From: UBA6244 sp965140775
GTDB lineage: Bacteria; Bacteroidota; Bacteroidia; Bacteroidales; F082
Assembly (NCBI GenBank): GCA_965140775.1
Contig: OZ223471.1
Span: 3,534,001 to 3,598,000 of the forward strand
Reading direction: 5' to 3'
Length of the DNA stretch: 64,000 bases
Positions 54,415 to 63,091 of this stretch are shown in pieces (positions within the stretch are counted from its first letter, which is position 1; every line of letters starts with the position of its first letter). A program made the translations under genes and the position numbers. A model generated the notes under the pieces. That model did not search any database. It saw nothing but the letters and a program-made list of their open reading frames with translations, and was not told where the DNA came from.

Positions 54415-54921
54415 ATGAAACCTGTTGTAAGCATCATCATGGGCAGCACCTCCGATTTAAAAGTTATGGAAAAAGCGGCTACATTTTTTGATGAAATGGA
54501 AATACCCTTCGAGATAAATGCCCTTTCGGCGCACCGTACGCCCGAACAGGTGGAAAAATTTGCCAAAAATGCCGAACAAAACGGTATTAAAGTCATTATT
54601 GCCGGCGCAGGCATGGCAGCCCATTTGCCGGGGGTAATTGCCTCCATGACCTCCGTACCGGTTATTGGCGTTCCCATCAATGCTTCCCTGGACGGGATGG
54701 ACGCTTTGTTGGCGATTGTACAAATGCCTCCCGGAATTCCTGTGGCTACTGTGGGAATCAACGGAGCCCTCAATGCCGGGATTCTGGCTGCTCAGATGAT
54801 GGCTACCGGAGATGCTTCATTGATGAAGAAGTTGCATCAATACAAGGACAATCTGAAGGAAAAAATCGTAAAAGCCAACGAGGAGTTGAGCCAGATTAAG
54901 TACCTGTTTAAGACGAATTAG
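54415..54921 (+). CDS. purE: N5-carboxyaminoimidazole ribonucleotide mutase
   Basis: Class I PurE, converting N5-CAIR to CAIR in purine synthesis. At 168 aa it has the phosphate-binding SIIMGSTSDLKVME, SAHRTPEQ with the catalytic histidine, and IIAGAGMAAHLPGVIASMTS, all diagnostic. NAGILAAQMMA at the C-terminus is typical. It is divergent from hpt-adk, so the purine genes share one intergenic control region. No purK is adjacent. The gene ends 12 bp before the reverse-oriented composite repeat. Confidence 0.97.
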   Translation: MKPVVSIIMGSTSDLKVMEKAATFFDEMEIPFEINALSAHRTPEQVEKFAKNAEQNGIKVIIAGAGMAAHLPGVIASMTSVPVIGVPINASLDGMDALLAIVQMPPGIPVATVGINGALNAGILAAQMMATGDASLMKKLHQYKDNLKEKIVKANEELSQIKYLFKTN

Positions 54922-54935
54922 ATTTTTAAGGTTCA

Positions 54936-55311
54936 GAGGATCAATGGATCAGTGAGATCAATGGATCAATGGATCAGTGAGATCAATGGATCAATGGATC
55001 AATGGGATCAGTGGGATCAAATGATGATCAGACTTCAAGCGGGGACACTTGACGTGGAGGTGTGTTAGTTTGTTTTTAGTTCAGTGCTTCCAAAGCTTTC
55101 GGTATCCGACTTCGGACTCGCTGTTAATGTCCTACGGACAATTGGGTTTTCTCGTTATTTAGCTATGAATATTAAAGCCCTACGGGCTATTTCCCAACTC
55201 CCCACTGCCGACTCGCCCCGAAGGCTTTCGGTATCCGTCTCCCGTCTCCCGTCTCCCGACTTCCGTCTCCCGTCTCCCGACTTCAGACTCCCACTTCCCC
55301 CGAAGGCTTTC
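54936..55311. repeat. Inverted copy of the 44.8-45.7 kb composite repeat
   Basis: Read left to right it holds GGATCAATGGATCAGTGAGATC units (54936-55020, relatives of the 45492 microsatellite), then CAAGCGGGGACACTTG (55036-55051). A segment with GTTTTTAGTTCAGTGCTTCC follows (about 55070-55090). Then comes the double-hairpin element (55131-55213) with TGTCCTACGGACA and AGCCCTACGGGCT, and finally C/T-rich sequence made of CCGTCTCC and CCGACTTC steps. This is the same order of parts as at 45665-44810 on the opposite strand. No gene lies here. Confidence 0.9.
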
Positions 55312-55950
55312 TCATGGCAACTTCCTCACCAGTAACAACCCGTCGCGTACCGAGAGCATTACCTGCTCCACACGGGGGTCGTTGGCTACCAAGGTGTTCA
55401 GTGCCACGATTCCGGCGGTTTCTTTTTCTTTGGCAGCTTCGGCATGGGTCACCTTTCCGCTCCACAACACATTGTCGATGAGAATGAAGCCGCCGGGTAC
55501 CAGTTTTTCGATGGCCAATTGATAATAAGCGGTATATTGTTCTTTGTCGGCATCGATAAAAATCAGATCGAAGGTTTGAGTAAGGGTGGGGAGAATCTTT
55601 AGGGCATCACCTATCAACAATTCAATTTGGTTGTGTTGCGGGGAACGTGAAAAATTCTTTCGCAGGACAGCTTCCATTTCTTCGTTTACTTCGATGGTGG
55701 TGAGTTTTCCGTCCGGGATCAATCCTTTGGCCAAAGCGAGTGCCGAATATCCGGTGAAAGTTCCGATTTCGAGGATGTATTTGGGTTTGATCATGTGCGA
55801 AACCATCTCCAGAAACTTGCCCTGTACTTTGCCCGACAACATGCGTGGATAGTAGGTGGTCAGGTGTGTTTCGCGGTTGATGGCATGCATCAGTTCGTCC
55901 TCTTCGGTGGTGTGAAGGTCGATGTAGTCTTCAATTTTCTTGTCAATCAT
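55312..55950 (-). CDS. SAM-dependent O-methyltransferase, COMT-like
   Basis: A class I methyltransferase of 212 aa in the caffeoyl-CoA / catechol O-methyltransferase group. Motif I is YILEIGTFTGYSALALA. A DALKILPTL stretch and LIFIDADKEQYTAYYQLA supply the metal-binding acidic residues. FILIDNVLWSGKV adds the Asp-Asn pair, and MLSVRDGLLLVRKLP ends the chain. The acceptor is unknown. The M16 peptidase gene lies two bases upstream on the same strand, so the two are co-transcribed. Confidence 0.92.
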   Translation of the reverse strand: MIDKKIEDYIDLHTTEEDELMHAINRETHLTTYYPRMLSGKVQGKFLEMVSHMIKPKYILEIGTFTGYSALALAKGLIPDGKLTTIEVNEEMEAVLRKNFSRSPQHNQIELLIGDALKILPTLTQTFDLIFIDADKEQYTAYYQLAIEKLVPGGFILIDNVLWSGKVTHAEAAKEKETAGIVALNTLVANDPRVEQVMLSVRDGLLLVRKLP

Positions 55951-55952
55951 GC

Positions 55953-57227
55953 TTATTTGCTTTGATAGGTGAGCGTGCTCATCCTGTTTTCGTTGAGGAT
56001 TTCGTTGGCTACTTCCATGATTTGGGCCGCGGTAATTTGGTCCATTTCACGCAACAGTTCTTCCATGGTTTGTACCTCGTCGTAATGCAGGTGCGATTTG
56101 GCTATGCCCAGCATTTCGTTCAAAAACGATTCGCCACTGATGGCCACTTGTCCTTCAATCTGCTTTTTTGCCCGATGCAACTGAATGGTTCCCAGCGGTT
56201 TTTCTCTCAGAAGCTTAAATTCTTTCGCGATGATGCTCAGGCTTTTATCCACGAGGGCTTGCTCGGTGCCGAAATAAACTCCAAAAATTCCGGTATCGGA
56301 ATAGGGTTGGTAGTACGACTCCACCGAGTAGGCATAACCATGTTTTTCGCGCAACGACATGCTCAATCGGCTGTTGAGGGTCGGACCTCCGAGTAAGTTG
56401 CTCAATAGCAATAGTGTAAAGCGTTTTTTCTCATTCTGTGCATAGGCCTTGGTACCAATCATGCAATGGGACAGGTGTGAGTTTTTTTGCTGGGTCAATT
56501 GTTGCACCTTTTCTCCCGTAAAGGGTATCCGTGGACGCTGACTGTTGCCGGGTTGGTATTCGCCAAAATATTGCTCGGTATATTTCACCAACTGCTTCAT
56601 GGGTAAATTTCCCACCGAAGCAATCACCATTTGGTTGGTGCGGTAATTTTTCCTTATAAACCGAAGTAAATCGTTGCGGGTGAATGAGTTGACAGATTCA
56701 ATATTTCCCAGAATGTTTCTACCCAGAGGGTGCCCGTCGAAAATCATGTCTTCAAAATCGTCGAAGATAAGCTCCGAAGGGCTGTCGTTGTATGAATGAA
56801 TCTCATCCACAATCACTTCCTTTTCCTTTTGAAGCTCCCTGGCGGGGAAAACAGAATTGAAGGCCACATCCGAAAAAAGTTCCAGACTTTGTTTGTAGTA
56901 AGGCGTCAGGAAGGAAGCATGGATACAGGTTTCTTCTTTGGTAGTAAAAGCGTTCAGGTCGCCACCGTTGTTTTCGATGCGGCTCAACACGTGATAGGCT
57001 TTCCGTTTTTTGGTGCCTTTAAAAATCATGTGTTCGATAAAATGTGCCAATCCGCTTTCGTTGGTATCTTCATCCCGCGATCCGGTATTTACCATCACGC
57101 CGCAGTGGGCTACAGTTCCGGGTATTTGACGGTGAATGACCTTGATGCCATTCTTAAGTGTGTGATATTGATAACTCAACTGAAAATTTTTGGCGAAGAT
57201 ACTAAGTATTATTGAGGTGTAAACCAT
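55953..57227 (-). CDS. M16 family zinc peptidase, 424 aa
   Basis: Pitrilysin-type processing peptidase. The inverted zinc motif HFIEH lies in GLAHFIEHMIFKGTKKRKA, and the distant Glu ligand in KEVIVDEIHSYNDSPSE. NGGDLNAFTTKEETCIHASF is typical. The C-terminal half contains LLGGPTLNSRLSMSLREKHG, the R/Y region used for peptide binding. At 424 aa it is a standard two-domain subunit. There is no signal peptide, so it is cytoplasmic or membrane-associated. The first 15 residues could be non-native since no alternative ATG is near. Confidence 0.93.
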   Translation of the reverse strand: MVYTSIILSIFAKNFQLSYQYHTLKNGIKVIHRQIPGTVAHCGVMVNTGSRDEDTNESGLAHFIEHMIFKGTKKRKAYHVLSRIENNGGDLNAFTTKEETCIHASFLTPYYKQSLELFSDVAFNSVFPARELQKEKEVIVDEIHSYNDSPSELIFDDFEDMIFDGHPLGRNILGNIESVNSFTRNDLLRFIRKNYRTNQMVIASVGNLPMKQLVKYTEQYFGEYQPGNSQRPRIPFTGEKVQQLTQQKNSHLSHCMIGTKAYAQNEKKRFTLLLLSNLLGGPTLNSRLSMSLREKHGYAYSVESYYQPYSDTGIFGVYFGTEQALVDKSLSIIAKEFKLLREKPLGTIQLHRAKKQIEGQVAISGESFLNEMLGIAKSHLHYDEVQTMEELLREMDQITAAQIMEVANEILNENRMSTLTYQSK

Positions 57228-57249
57228 GGGTATTGGTCAAAAAATGTCT

Positions 57250-57257
57250 TACCTTTG
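57250..57257 (+). promoter_or_regulatory. -7 element of the potassium channel gene
   Basis: TACCTTTG, a perfect TAnnTTTG, 30 bp before the start codon; no clear -33 element. Confidence 0.45.
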
Positions 57258-57286
57258 ATATGAAATAAACCAATTTTTTTTGACGG

Positions 57287-58048
57287 ATGTTTGTTACGCT
57301 GAAAAAGATCAAAATTAAGTACAACCTGATTTTGTTTACACTGAATTTTGTGTTTGTATTCATCATCGGACTTGTGCCCGAAAGCCGTTGGATTTCGGAG
57401 CTTTATAGTATCGGTGCATCGGGTATTTTCTTTGCTTCCATTTTGAGTATCACCGAAAAACGCATTAAATATTTGTTTACGGCCATCGCCATTACGGTAC
57501 TCACGTGGGTTTCTACCTATTTGCATTGGGAGTTCCTCCAGCATTTTACTTCGGTGGCCTCGCTGGTTTTCTTCTTTTATATTGTCATTGTGATGGTGAT
57601 TCAGATTGCGCAAAGTCACCATGTGGGCGCGCTGGAGTTCTTAAAGGCCATCAACATTTACTTTCTGTTTGGCATCATGGGAGCCATTGTGTTCAGAACC
57701 ATTTTTCTGGCCAACCCCGAAGCCATTGTTTTTGAAGGTGGCGGACATCACCAAACTACGGATTTTGTATATTTCAGTTTCGTCACCATGACCACGTTGG
57801 GCTATGGCGACATTACTCCTGTTACGCCCTTTGCCCGAAACATGGCTATTTTCCTGAGTTTTGGGGGGCAGCTTTATTTAACCATGATTGTGGCTTTGTT
57901 GGTAGGAAAATACCTGACCAACGGTCCGTTGGAAGTGACAACACCTCACCAAACCCTGCCCACCATTCCCACACCACCCGAACGAACGGTTCCGCCGGTT
58001 CACCCCGTTTCTGAGGAAAAATCAAAGAAAAAAAGCGACTCAGACTAA
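57287..58048 (+). CDS. Potassium channel family protein, 253 aa
   Basis: Ion channel of the voltage-gated-like class without a voltage-sensor charge row. Hydrophobic segments lie at about 13-30, 40-56, 63-79, 88-107, 122-142 and 185-207. The pore loop and selectivity filter MTTLGYGDITPVTP is at 168-181, with TLGYGD intact. A soluble, proline-rich tail (TPHQTLPTIPTPPERTVPPV) carries no RCK domain. It is monocistronic and divergent from the M16 gene. Confidence 0.9.
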   Translation: MFVTLKKIKIKYNLILFTLNFVFVFIIGLVPESRWISELYSIGASGIFFASILSITEKRIKYLFTAIAITVLTWVSTYLHWEFLQHFTSVASLVFFFYIVIVMVIQIAQSHHVGALEFLKAINIYFLFGIMGAIVFRTIFLANPEAIVFEGGGHHQTTDFVYFSFVTMTTLGYGDITPVTPFARNMAIFLSFGGQLYLTMIVALLVGKYLTNGPLEVTTPHQTLPTIPTPPERTVPPVHPVSEEKSKKKSDSD

Positions 58049-58083
58049 TCTGAACCGCTTTTGTTTTCGTTTTACGGGTTCTG

Positions 58084-59304
58084 TCAATCCCAACCCAGGA
58101 TGGCACGAAAGTCGAATTCTTCGGGGTGTGCCACAAATTTTTTGGCTTCTTCGTAGTCGCCGGGCTCAATAAACTGCAATCCGTACTCAATGACGAGCTT
58201 GGTTTTTTCGGCTTCCATGTCCACAAGGCGGGGTACCACTTTGCCATTTTCATCGGTTACATCGTCGAGATACAAAGGAGCAATGTTGCCCACATTGTCG
58301 GCGGTAACCATACAGCCTGTACGGCCTTCTTCAAACAGTTTTTTCACGCCGATACCCAACATACTGCAATACAGCAGGTCGTAAGCCACAGGCTGAACAC
58401 AGCGGAGCTCGTAACCCAGTTCCACCGGACGGCTTTTTACTTTTAAGCCAATTTTTTTCAACTTATTTTGAAGCAAGATGTTGAAAATATGGGCTTTGCT
58501 CACGTTGCCGAGTTCCGGATGACCATGGTCGTCGTAGGTGAACGAAATGCCGGAATTGTTGATTTCATCATCGTCCATAAAATGGAAGACCCCCTCGCTC
58601 ACGATGGAGGTTCCGTAATCAACACCCGTAATTTTTCTTTTCAGGATGGCCGAAATCAACAGGTTGGTGATTCTGTCGAGGGTCACGTTTACCTTGTTAA
58701 ACATTTCCGGAATCACAATCATCGGAAACTGACAAGCGGCGCCAATGCCGAAAGCCAAATGTCCGGCTTCGCGGCCCATGGCGGCTACCACAAACCAGTT
58801 TCCACTGGTGCGGGCATCTTCGTAAATGGTTTTGGCTATGCGCACGCCTTCCTGCTTGGCACTCTGATAGCCAAAGGTGGGAATGCCCACGGGCAAGGGC
58901 AAATCGTTGTCGATGGTTTTGGGAACATGGATATTTTGAATGCTCACATCGTGGTCGCGCAAGTATTTTGAAATCCGGTTGGCAGTGGAGGCCGTATCGT
59001 CGCCACCGATGGTCACAAGCAGGGAAACATTGTTTTCTACGAAAAAGCGGGTAGAGAACTCATCGTCTTTGGGTTTATGACGGCTCATCTGCAAGGCAGA
59101 TCCACCGCGTTTGTGTATGTCGTCGGCAAAGGTAAAATCGATTTCCTGCACCTTTGGATTTTCGGCAAAAAGGCCTTTGTATCCTTCATGAATTCCCAAC
59201 ACATGGTATCCGCTTCTGAGGAAAACCAGTGCAACAGAGCTGATTACTGAGTTGATTCCCGGAGCCGGTCCGCCTCCGCACAAAATGGCTATTGATTCTT
59301 TCAT
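58084..59304 (-). CDS. pfp: Pyrophosphate-dependent 6-phosphofructokinase
   Basis: Reversible phosphorylation of fructose-6-phosphate. The two diagnostic residues for PPi instead of ATP are present: TIGGDDTAS at about 98-106 (GGDD in place of GGDGS) and VPKTIDNDLP at 127-136 (Lys after Pro). MGREAGHLAFG and the start CGGGPAPGINSVI are typical. It is 406 aa, within the normal range. Its promoter (TATCTTTG) lies 30 bp upstream. With class III FBPase nearby, it gives flexible control of the fructose-phosphate step. Confidence 0.92.
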   Translation of the reverse strand: MKESIAILCGGGPAPGINSVISSVALVFLRSGYHVLGIHEGYKGLFAENPKVQEIDFTFADDIHKRGGSALQMSRHKPKDDEFSTRFFVENNVSLLVTIGGDDTASTANRISKYLRDHDVSIQNIHVPKTIDNDLPLPVGIPTFGYQSAKQEGVRIAKTIYEDARTSGNWFVVAAMGREAGHLAFGIGAACQFPMIVIPEMFNKVNVTLDRITNLLISAILKRKITGVDYGTSIVSEGVFHFMDDDEINNSGISFTYDDHGHPELGNVSKAHIFNILLQNKLKKIGLKVKSRPVELGYELRCVQPVAYDLLYCSMLGIGVKKLFEEGRTGCMVTADNVGNIAPLYLDDVTDENGKVVPRLVDMEAEKTKLVIEYGLQFIEPGDYEEAKKFVAHPEEFDFRAILGWD

Positions 59305-59333
59305 TTCAATGGTATAGTTTTAGTCTGAATGGG

Positions 59334-59364
59334 CAAAGATAACAATTGGGCTTTTCTATTCAGA
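59334..59364 (-). promoter_or_regulatory. Promoter of the PPi-phosphofructokinase gene
   Basis: On the minus strand TCTG, a 19-bp spacer and TATCTTTG (complement of 59334-59341). The -7 element is perfect; -33 is one base off TTTG. Confidence 0.6.
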
Positions 59365-59444
59365 CGGTTGACAATTTTTTTAGTTTGGCAATGCTGTTCG
59401 GGTATATGGTATCGTTTACTAGCGAAAGATGCTGACAAAACGCC

Positions 59445-60710
59445 CTATTTCAACAATACTTGAAACGTTGAGCGGCTGCGTTGCTCCAAAAACACCTCCT
59501 TATCACGGGTCATTTTTTCGATTAATTCAGGGGTATAATGTCTCAGGGTGATCAGTTGCAATCCTTCGTTATATCTAATGGAAAATTCTGATTCCAAATC
59601 GGTTATGAGCTGTTTCAGTTTGTCTTGATGTCGGTCGAAACACACCGAAAAGCTTACCGCCGAATGTTGCATCAAGTTGATGTGAATTTTGTTGGCACTG
59701 AATGCGGCAAACACACGGGTGAAGTTTTCTTCTCCAATAAAGGATAAGTTTCGGGTACTCAACGAAAACAACACTTGATTGTCCTTTACGATAATGCTGT
59801 GCCGGGTAGCATCGCCGGAAGCCTCGCTGGAGATCACCGTTGGTGCTACTTCAGGATGATAAAACGACCTGACGTTCAACGGTATTCCTGCTTTTTTTAA
59901 TGGTTGAATGGTTTTTGGATGGATGATGGTAGCACCGTAAAATGCCAGCTCGATGGCTTCGTGGTAACTCAGGCTATCGAATTTAACGCAATCGTCGAAA
60001 CGGTTGGGATCGGCATTCATCAATCCGTTGACATCTTTCCAGATGGTGACCTCGTCGGCTTTCAGGAGATTGGCCAGGATGGCTGCCGTAAAGTCGGAAC
60101 CTTCACGACCCAGCGTGGTGTAATTTCCGTGCAAATCGGCACCCAAAAAGCCCTGAGTCAGCACGATTTTATGCTGATGGAGTAGTGGAACTACCCTTCC
60201 TTCGAGTGTTTTGGCAGTGTAGTCCCATTGTATGTTCGCATTGGTGAAATTGCTGTCGGTAACCACAATGGAGGCGGCATTAACTTTTTTGATGGGAAGC
60301 CCCCGGTTGAGCGCAACACTTTCCACGATCATGCTGGCAAACTCTTCCCCATAACCGACAATGGCATCATAGGCTTGAAATGGGTTGGGATAGTTTTTGT
60401 TGATGGCGTCCCATAAATCTCTGAAAAGTTCGTCGAGATCGGCAATTAACGTTTCGTTTCCGTCGGGAAAAAGATCCTGCACCAACGAAAGGTGGAAATG
60501 TTTCAATTGGTAATATTGTTGTGCCAGTTCTTCTGCATTTCTTTTGCTTTCCGTCACTACCATAGCCTCCAGCGCGTTGGTGGTTTTTCCGATGGCGGAA
60601 ACCACCACTACCAGAGGTTCGCAACTAAACTCCTCAATGAGTGCAACTACGCGGTTGATTCCGGCAGCATTTTTCATCAATGCCCCACCAAACTTATATA
60701 CTCTCAACAT
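59445..60710 (-). CDS. Aspartate kinase, monofunctional
   Basis: First step of the aspartate family (lysine, threonine, methionine). At 421 aa it starts MLRVYKFGGALMKNAAGINR, with KFGG present although the usual following TS is AL. GREGSDFTAAILANLLKADE and the substrate region NPFQAYDAIVGYGEEFASMI are typical. IIHPKTIQPLKKAGIPLNVR precedes the ACT domains. I use the ATG at 60708-60710. A GTG at 60734 is the alternative but lies at the presumed transcript start given the TAGATTTG element at 60736-60743. Confidence 0.9.
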   Translation of the reverse strand: MLRVYKFGGALMKNAAGINRVVALIEEFSCEPLVVVVSAIGKTTNALEAMVVTESKRNAEELAQQYYQLKHFHLSLVQDLFPDGNETLIADLDELFRDLWDAINKNYPNPFQAYDAIVGYGEEFASMIVESVALNRGLPIKKVNAASIVVTDSNFTNANIQWDYTAKTLEGRVVPLLHQHKIVLTQGFLGADLHGNYTTLGREGSDFTAAILANLLKADEVTIWKDVNGLMNADPNRFDDCVKFDSLSYHEAIELAFYGATIIHPKTIQPLKKAGIPLNVRSFYHPEVAPTVISSEASGDATRHSIIVKDNQVLFSLSTRNLSFIGEENFTRVFAAFSANKIHINLMQHSAVSFSVCFDRHQDKLKQLITDLESEFSIRYNEGLQLITLRHYTPELIEKMTRDKEVFLEQRSRSTFQVLLK

Positions 60711-60735
60711 ATCTACTTTCACAACTAAATGCACA

Positions 60736-60743
60736 CAAATCTA
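60736..60743 (-). promoter_or_regulatory. -7 element of the aspartate kinase gene
   Basis: TAGATTTG on the minus strand matches TAnnTTTG. It is 26 bp before the chosen start and sits between that gene and the FBPase stop codon. Confidence 0.45.
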
Positions 60744-60744
60744 A

Positions 60745-62727
60745 CTATTTTTTCTCTTTAATCAGCCCTTTTCTAAAGGCAGCCAGAAGCATTTTTAAGT
60801 CGTTGATTTGCACTTGCAACACCTCACCGTTGTCGGTGTCTCTCACCCTTTTGCGCGAAGCGTTGGTTTCAATAAACACCCTGTTGGAGATAATATCTTT
60901 TTCCTCCTTGATGGCTTTTAATTTGGATTCGAAAGCCTGATGCTCCACCAATACCAAACCATAGGAGTTGTAAATCAGCGTATAACCCGAAACGCCGGTT
61001 ACCGATTGATAGGGAATGGACATGCCGCCATCGATGACAAAAAGTTTGCCGTTGGCTTTAATGGGACTTTCGCCTTTAATTACTTTCACCGGCACATGTC
61101 CGTTGATGATGTGGGCATTGTTAAGGTCCAGATTAAACTCTTTAAGAATTTTGTTACAATATTTTTCTTCCACAAAAGCCAGCCTGTAATAGGGGTTGCG
61201 GTTTTCCACATGGGTTTCCTTGTCGGCCACAAAATAACGTTCGAAAGTGGCCATCTTGGTTTTTCCGTAGAGGGGCGAAAGCGGACCACACCACAAATAC
61301 CACATGTAGTCGAGGCTTGCGTCGTCCTTGGTTTTTGTCGAACTTTGGTAGTAGCCCTTACGTGCCACGCGGTCGAAATTGTCGCACAAGGCTTTCCCTG
61401 ATAGTTTTTTACCTTCGATTTCAAAAGTGGCAAACTCGCCTTTTTCGGTCATGGGAATACATCCATGATACAAGAGGTTGGAATTGTAAGCCAGGTACAT
61501 GCTTCCGTGGGTGTACAAAAAGTTGATGTGCTCCTGAAGTCGTTGACTGCTTCTGAAGCTGGAGGTTAGTTTCTCCATCACCGCTTCTTCTTTCTTACTC
61601 ATTTTGAAAGGGTTGGCGGGGTCGATGGTGGGAAAGTTCTTATCCAGGAGTTCGTGATTTACACCATTGATTTGGATGATTCCCTTGGCAAAATCCACCC
61701 TGTCGAGAATCATCCGGTCTTCCATTTGGAAATGGGGATTTCGCTGGATGGCCTGTCCCTCCAGTTTGAATTGGATGATCGAGATGGCCTTTTGCATTTG
61801 TTTGATGAGTTCAAAGTCAATTCCTTTGGCATCCGTTTTTGGTGCAAACAAGTCACAGGGGTCGTTTTTGTAGGTTTCCATGGCGAATTTGGCCAGTGGA
61901 AACATGTTGATGCCGTAAGCATCTTCCAGTGTATCGAGGTTGTCGTAACGCAGCGAGATACGTACCACGTTGGCAATCAACGCCTGATTTCCGGAGGCCG
62001 CTCCCATCCAGATGATGTCGTGATTTCCCCATTGAATGTCCACCGAGTGGTACGACATGAGTCGGTCCATCACCTTTTCGGGATAAGGACCTCTGTCGAA
62101 AATATCGCCGATGATGTGAAGTCTGTCGATGAGCAATCGTTGGATAAACTCGCAGATGGCGATGATAAAAGCTTCGGCACGGGAGATATTGATAATGGAA
62201 CTGATAATCGATTCAAAATATTCCTCCTTGTCGTCGCCACTCTCGTTGAGTAACTCGTCGATGATATAGGCAAAGTCCTTGGGCATGGCTTTGCGCACCT
62301 TCGAACGTGTATATTTGGAAGCAGAGGCGCGGGCAACTTTGGCCAGACGCTGGAGGGTGATGCTGTACCATTCGTTGATGTCCTCTTCATTTTTAATGAC
62401 CATGGCCAGTTTTTCCTCGGGGTAGTAAATGAGCGTGGCCAGCATATCCTTTTCCTTTTTACGGAGAGTTTTACCGAACACATCCTCAATTTTACGCTTT
62501 ACCACACCCGAAGCATTGGCCAGCACATGGCTGAAAGTATCGTATTCGCCGTGGATATCCGACAGGTAATGTTCGGTACCCTTGGGCAGGTTCATGATGG
62601 CTTCGAGGTTGATGATTTCGGTGCTGGCAGCTTGCAGGTTGGGAAAAGTTTGGGCAAGAAGTTGCAGGTATTTGAGTTCGGCTTCCAGCTCGCCGGTAGA
62701 ATAGTTGGTATCTACTGATTTTTTCAT
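60745..62727 (-). CDS. fbp: Class III fructose-1,6-bisphosphatase
   Basis: Gluconeogenic phosphatase of the class III (Firmicutes/Bacteroidota) type. It is 660 aa from the ATG at 62725-62727. The calcineurin-like core is recognisable as HYLSDIHGEYDTFSHVL, IIGDIFDRGPYPEKVMDRL and IQWGNHDIIWMGAASGN, the metal-binding GD-x(n)-GNH(D/E) pattern. AHIINGHVPVKVIKGESPIK and FVIDGGMSIPYQSVTGVSGY are typical of the C-terminal part. An in-frame ATG at 62748 lies within a few bases of the presumed transcript start and is less likely. Confidence 0.95.
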   Translation of the reverse strand: MKKSVDTNYSTGELEAELKYLQLLAQTFPNLQAASTEIINLEAIMNLPKGTEHYLSDIHGEYDTFSHVLANASGVVKRKIEDVFGKTLRKKEKDMLATLIYYPEEKLAMVIKNEEDINEWYSITLQRLAKVARASASKYTRSKVRKAMPKDFAYIIDELLNESGDDKEEYFESIISSIINISRAEAFIIAICEFIQRLLIDRLHIIGDIFDRGPYPEKVMDRLMSYHSVDIQWGNHDIIWMGAASGNQALIANVVRISLRYDNLDTLEDAYGINMFPLAKFAMETYKNDPCDLFAPKTDAKGIDFELIKQMQKAISIIQFKLEGQAIQRNPHFQMEDRMILDRVDFAKGIIQINGVNHELLDKNFPTIDPANPFKMSKKEEAVMEKLTSSFRSSQRLQEHINFLYTHGSMYLAYNSNLLYHGCIPMTEKGEFATFEIEGKKLSGKALCDNFDRVARKGYYQSSTKTKDDASLDYMWYLWCGPLSPLYGKTKMATFERYFVADKETHVENRNPYYRLAFVEEKYCNKILKEFNLDLNNAHIINGHVPVKVIKGESPIKANGKLFVIDGGMSIPYQSVTGVSGYTLIYNSYGLVLVEHQAFESKLKAIKEEKDIISNRVFIETNASRKRVRDTDNGEVLQVQINDLKMLLAAFRKGLIKEKK

Positions 62728-62756
62728 GGATTGGCGGGTTATATGCATCTTTTTTG

Positions 62757-62787
62757 CAAAATTACAAAACCAATCCTAATACACAAC
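62757..62787 (-). promoter_or_regulatory. Promoter of fbp
   Basis: On the minus strand GTTG, a 19-bp spacer and TAATTTTG (complement of 62757-62764). Both parts fit the Bacteroidota consensus with one mismatch in -33. Confidence 0.6.
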
Positions 62788-62902
62788 GGGTTGTGGATGA
62801 ATTGTGTTGATTTATTTAAAATGAATTTAAATAGATGGAGACTACTGACTCGCATGATGGAATTGGGGATAAGGAGGGGTGTGGGGATATAGAAATGAGG
62901 TG

Positions 62903-62984
62903 GGCACAAGCGGACGCTTGCGCCGGGTGGGGACGTGTCATAGTCAGTACAAAACGAGCCAAGGCACAAGCGGACGCTTGCGCC
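62903..62984. repeat. Two direct copies of a CAAGCG/CGCTTG element
   Basis: GGCACAAGCGGACGCTTGCG recurs at 62903 (first base differs) and 62963, spaced 60 bp. Its core CAAGCGGACGCTTG is a 6-bp stem with a two-base loop. The rest of 62788-63091 holds no gene. Confidence 0.85.
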
Positions 62985-63091
62985 ATTGGGGGTAAGAAAT
63001 TGTCGCGCATTTCTACGCACAAAATTCTCAATCCACCGGGTCGTTTAAAAATTTTATCTCATTCAATTACAGTACTTTGCGCGATACAATT

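Noticed and set aside
55084..55335. 83-codon plus-strand frame and similar frames at 45166-45429
   Set aside because: They translate the composite repeat (RLPSPDFRLP-type strings), present in both orientations, and so are not genes.
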